Part shown: in pieces, positions 62,992 through 64,000 of the stretch
Numbering within the stretch: the stretch's first letter is position 1
Layout of the letters: every line of letters begins with the position of its first letter
DNA from: Candidatus Gastranaerophilales bacterium
Lineage (GTDB): Bacteria > Cyanobacteriota > Vampirovibrionia > Gastranaerophilales > Gastranaerophilaceae
DNA length: 64,000 nucleotides
NCBI GenBank assembly: GCA_944323045.1
Contig: CALUQX010000014.1
Location: 1-64,000 of the forward strand
Reading direction: 5' to 3'
The notes under the pieces: generated by a model
Databases searched by the model: none
What the model was told of the DNA's origin: nothing
The model's input: only the letters and a program-made list of their open reading frames with translations
Translations under genes and position numbers: made by a program

Positions 62992-63891
62992 TTAGTCGAT
63001 ATTGTCGTAGAAACTGATGTCGACCTTAAAATCCTTTTTATTACAATCAGCCAGCGCCTTTTTTATAAACTCTTCAAAGTCAGGATTTTTTGCAGCCAGC
63101 TTGTCAACTGTACTTAAATCAATTTCTGGTTTTTCTTTTGCAGGGAATAAGATTTGTCCTTCTTTCAAATCAATAACCCCAATTCCGTGCAAAACTGATA
63201 ATCTTTGTAATTCAGCTAAAACGAACGGCTCATCTTTTTCTATATTAAGGGCAGCAATGTATCCTTCATTAGCCCATGAAGAATTAGAAACAGCCTGAAA
63301 GAAGCTTTCTTTAAAATCAGCAGTACCCGGAATAAGATCCTGTTTCAATTCAAAAGAATATAATTTCATATGGAAACAGCCTAATTCTTTTGCTAATCCG
63401 GTAGTCAATTCCCGTTTGCTCCAATTAACAAATGGAAATTTAACCGCGACCATATCAGGATGCAACCATTTGCCTTCACCTCTAAATAGCACCTTTCTCT
63501 TTGATGAATCATGAATTATTGTTTTCGGGTATGCTAAAAATTTATTATAAATAAACTTTGCAAGAAGAGGATGTAATTTTTTTTCACCTTTATTATATGG
63601 ACGTTTCTGTGCAGTAATTTCAACATCTGCTGAATCTTCTTTGTAGTTTGAGCCTTTTAGAACGAATTTTGTGGGATTAGTGCCGACTCTGTCGAACAAA
63701 TTTTTATGATCCATATACATTACTGATGCTAAAATTTGTATAGGTTCTTTAGCTTTTGAATTCAATTTAACAATCCAATTTTTCTTGTGCGCATACTCCC
63801 ATATATCTTTGACAGACATAGGAATTTCAGGATTATCCTGCAGGACATTCAATGCCAGATTCAAAAATTTATTTGACTCTAATTGTTTCAT
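62992..63891 (-). CDS. HARE-HTH protein with a possible PD-(D/E)xK nuclease domain
   Basis: A 299-residue protein. Residues about 6-80 are an HB1/HARE-type winged helix (FLNLALNVLQDNPEIPMSVKDIWEYAH then KFVLKG), which in other proteins links chromatin, restriction or transcription factors. The second half contains GKWLHPDMVAVKFPF and LYSFELKQDLI, spaced like the Asp and ExK of restriction-type nucleases. AAAGGTG before ATG 63891 is preferred to the GTG at 63915. It may act in DNA modification or defence, but this is inference. Confidence 0.72.
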   Translation of the reverse strand: MKQLESNKFLNLALNVLQDNPEIPMSVKDIWEYAHKKNWIVKLNSKAKEPIQILASVMYMDHKNLFDRVGTNPTKFVLKGSNYKEDSADVEITAQKRPYNKGEKKLHPLLAKFIYNKFLAYPKTIIHDSSKRKVLFRGEGKWLHPDMVAVKFPFVNWSKRELTTGLAKELGCFHMKLYSFELKQDLIPGTADFKESFFQAVSNSSWANEGYIAALNIEKDEPFVLAELQRLSVLHGIGVIDLKEGQILFPAKEKPEIDLSTVDKLAAKNPDFEEFIKKALADCNKKDFKVDISFYDNID

Positions 63892-64000
63892 ACCAGCACC
63901 TTTCAGATTATACACAGTAACCTAAGATAATATTAGCATAAAAAATCAATATAAACATGTCATCGCGGATTGCGTGTTTCAAACATAGGTCGGGCTTCAG

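Overview
The window is AT-rich bacterial chromosome with densely packed genes. It looks like a gut-type, non-photosynthetic relative of cyanobacteria (Gastranaerophilales, in the Vampirovibrionia/Melainabacteria). I infer this from the combination of two S-layer-homology surface proteins, pilin-like proteins with an N-terminal AFTLAEVLITLA segment, a GH57/DUF3536 enzyme, an FtsZ ending in IPDFLKK, and many hypothetical proteins of a lineage-specific type. No rRNA operon, CRISPR array, complete prophage or transposase gene was seen.

Layout. 1-640 is a non-coding block with 90-bp tandem repeats. 640-7400 holds a PLD-type nuclease, a YdjC deacetylase, a membrane glycosyltransferase, a tRNA-dihydrouridine synthase and a large TPR protein. 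7400-8730 holds a 50-codon gene, infC with an apparent AUA start, and tRNA-Phe with an unusual leader. 9660-11550 is a GGCC-type restriction-modification pair. 12200-25300 mixes envelope, repair and housekeeping genes: a GT61 enzyme, an SLH protein, UmuC, RqcH, NfeD/SPFH, S21, GH57, a HIT protein, SpeE and a pilin. 25300-27330 holds an RseP-type protease and a higBA toxin-antitoxin pair, followed by 800 bp of nested repeats. 28100-34500 holds large lineage-specific proteins and a CpaE gene next to a CpaF-like gene whose ATPase motifs are lost. 34600-44300 runs from uvrB into a long minus-strand operon that pairs a free ClpX-type zinc finger and an ATPase-less tandem Clp-N protein with ruvX, tilS, hpt and a histidine kinase. 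44400-56700 holds lgt, a pilin, an MFS transporter, pyruvate kinase, a second SLH protein, a uridine-kinase-like enzyme, two glycine-zipper proteins and isocitrate dehydrogenase. 56900-62900 is a plus-strand run of grpE, dnaJ, a beta-propeller protein, an O-methyltransferase, nadK and ftsZ. A HARE-HTH/nuclease-like gene closes the window.

Themes. Envelope construction (SLH proteins, pilins, GT2, GT61, Lgt, NfeD/SPFH, RseP) and protein quality control (RqcH, GrpE/DnaJ, Clp accessory domains) recur. The best candidates for something undescribed are the Clp accessory operon (40390-44309), the CpaE plus degenerate-CpaF pair (31188-33494), the 20-bp palindromic operator shared by two distant loci (28331 and 48443), the nested repeats at 27354-27850, and the tRNA-Phe leader that is complementary to the D-arm of its own tRNA.
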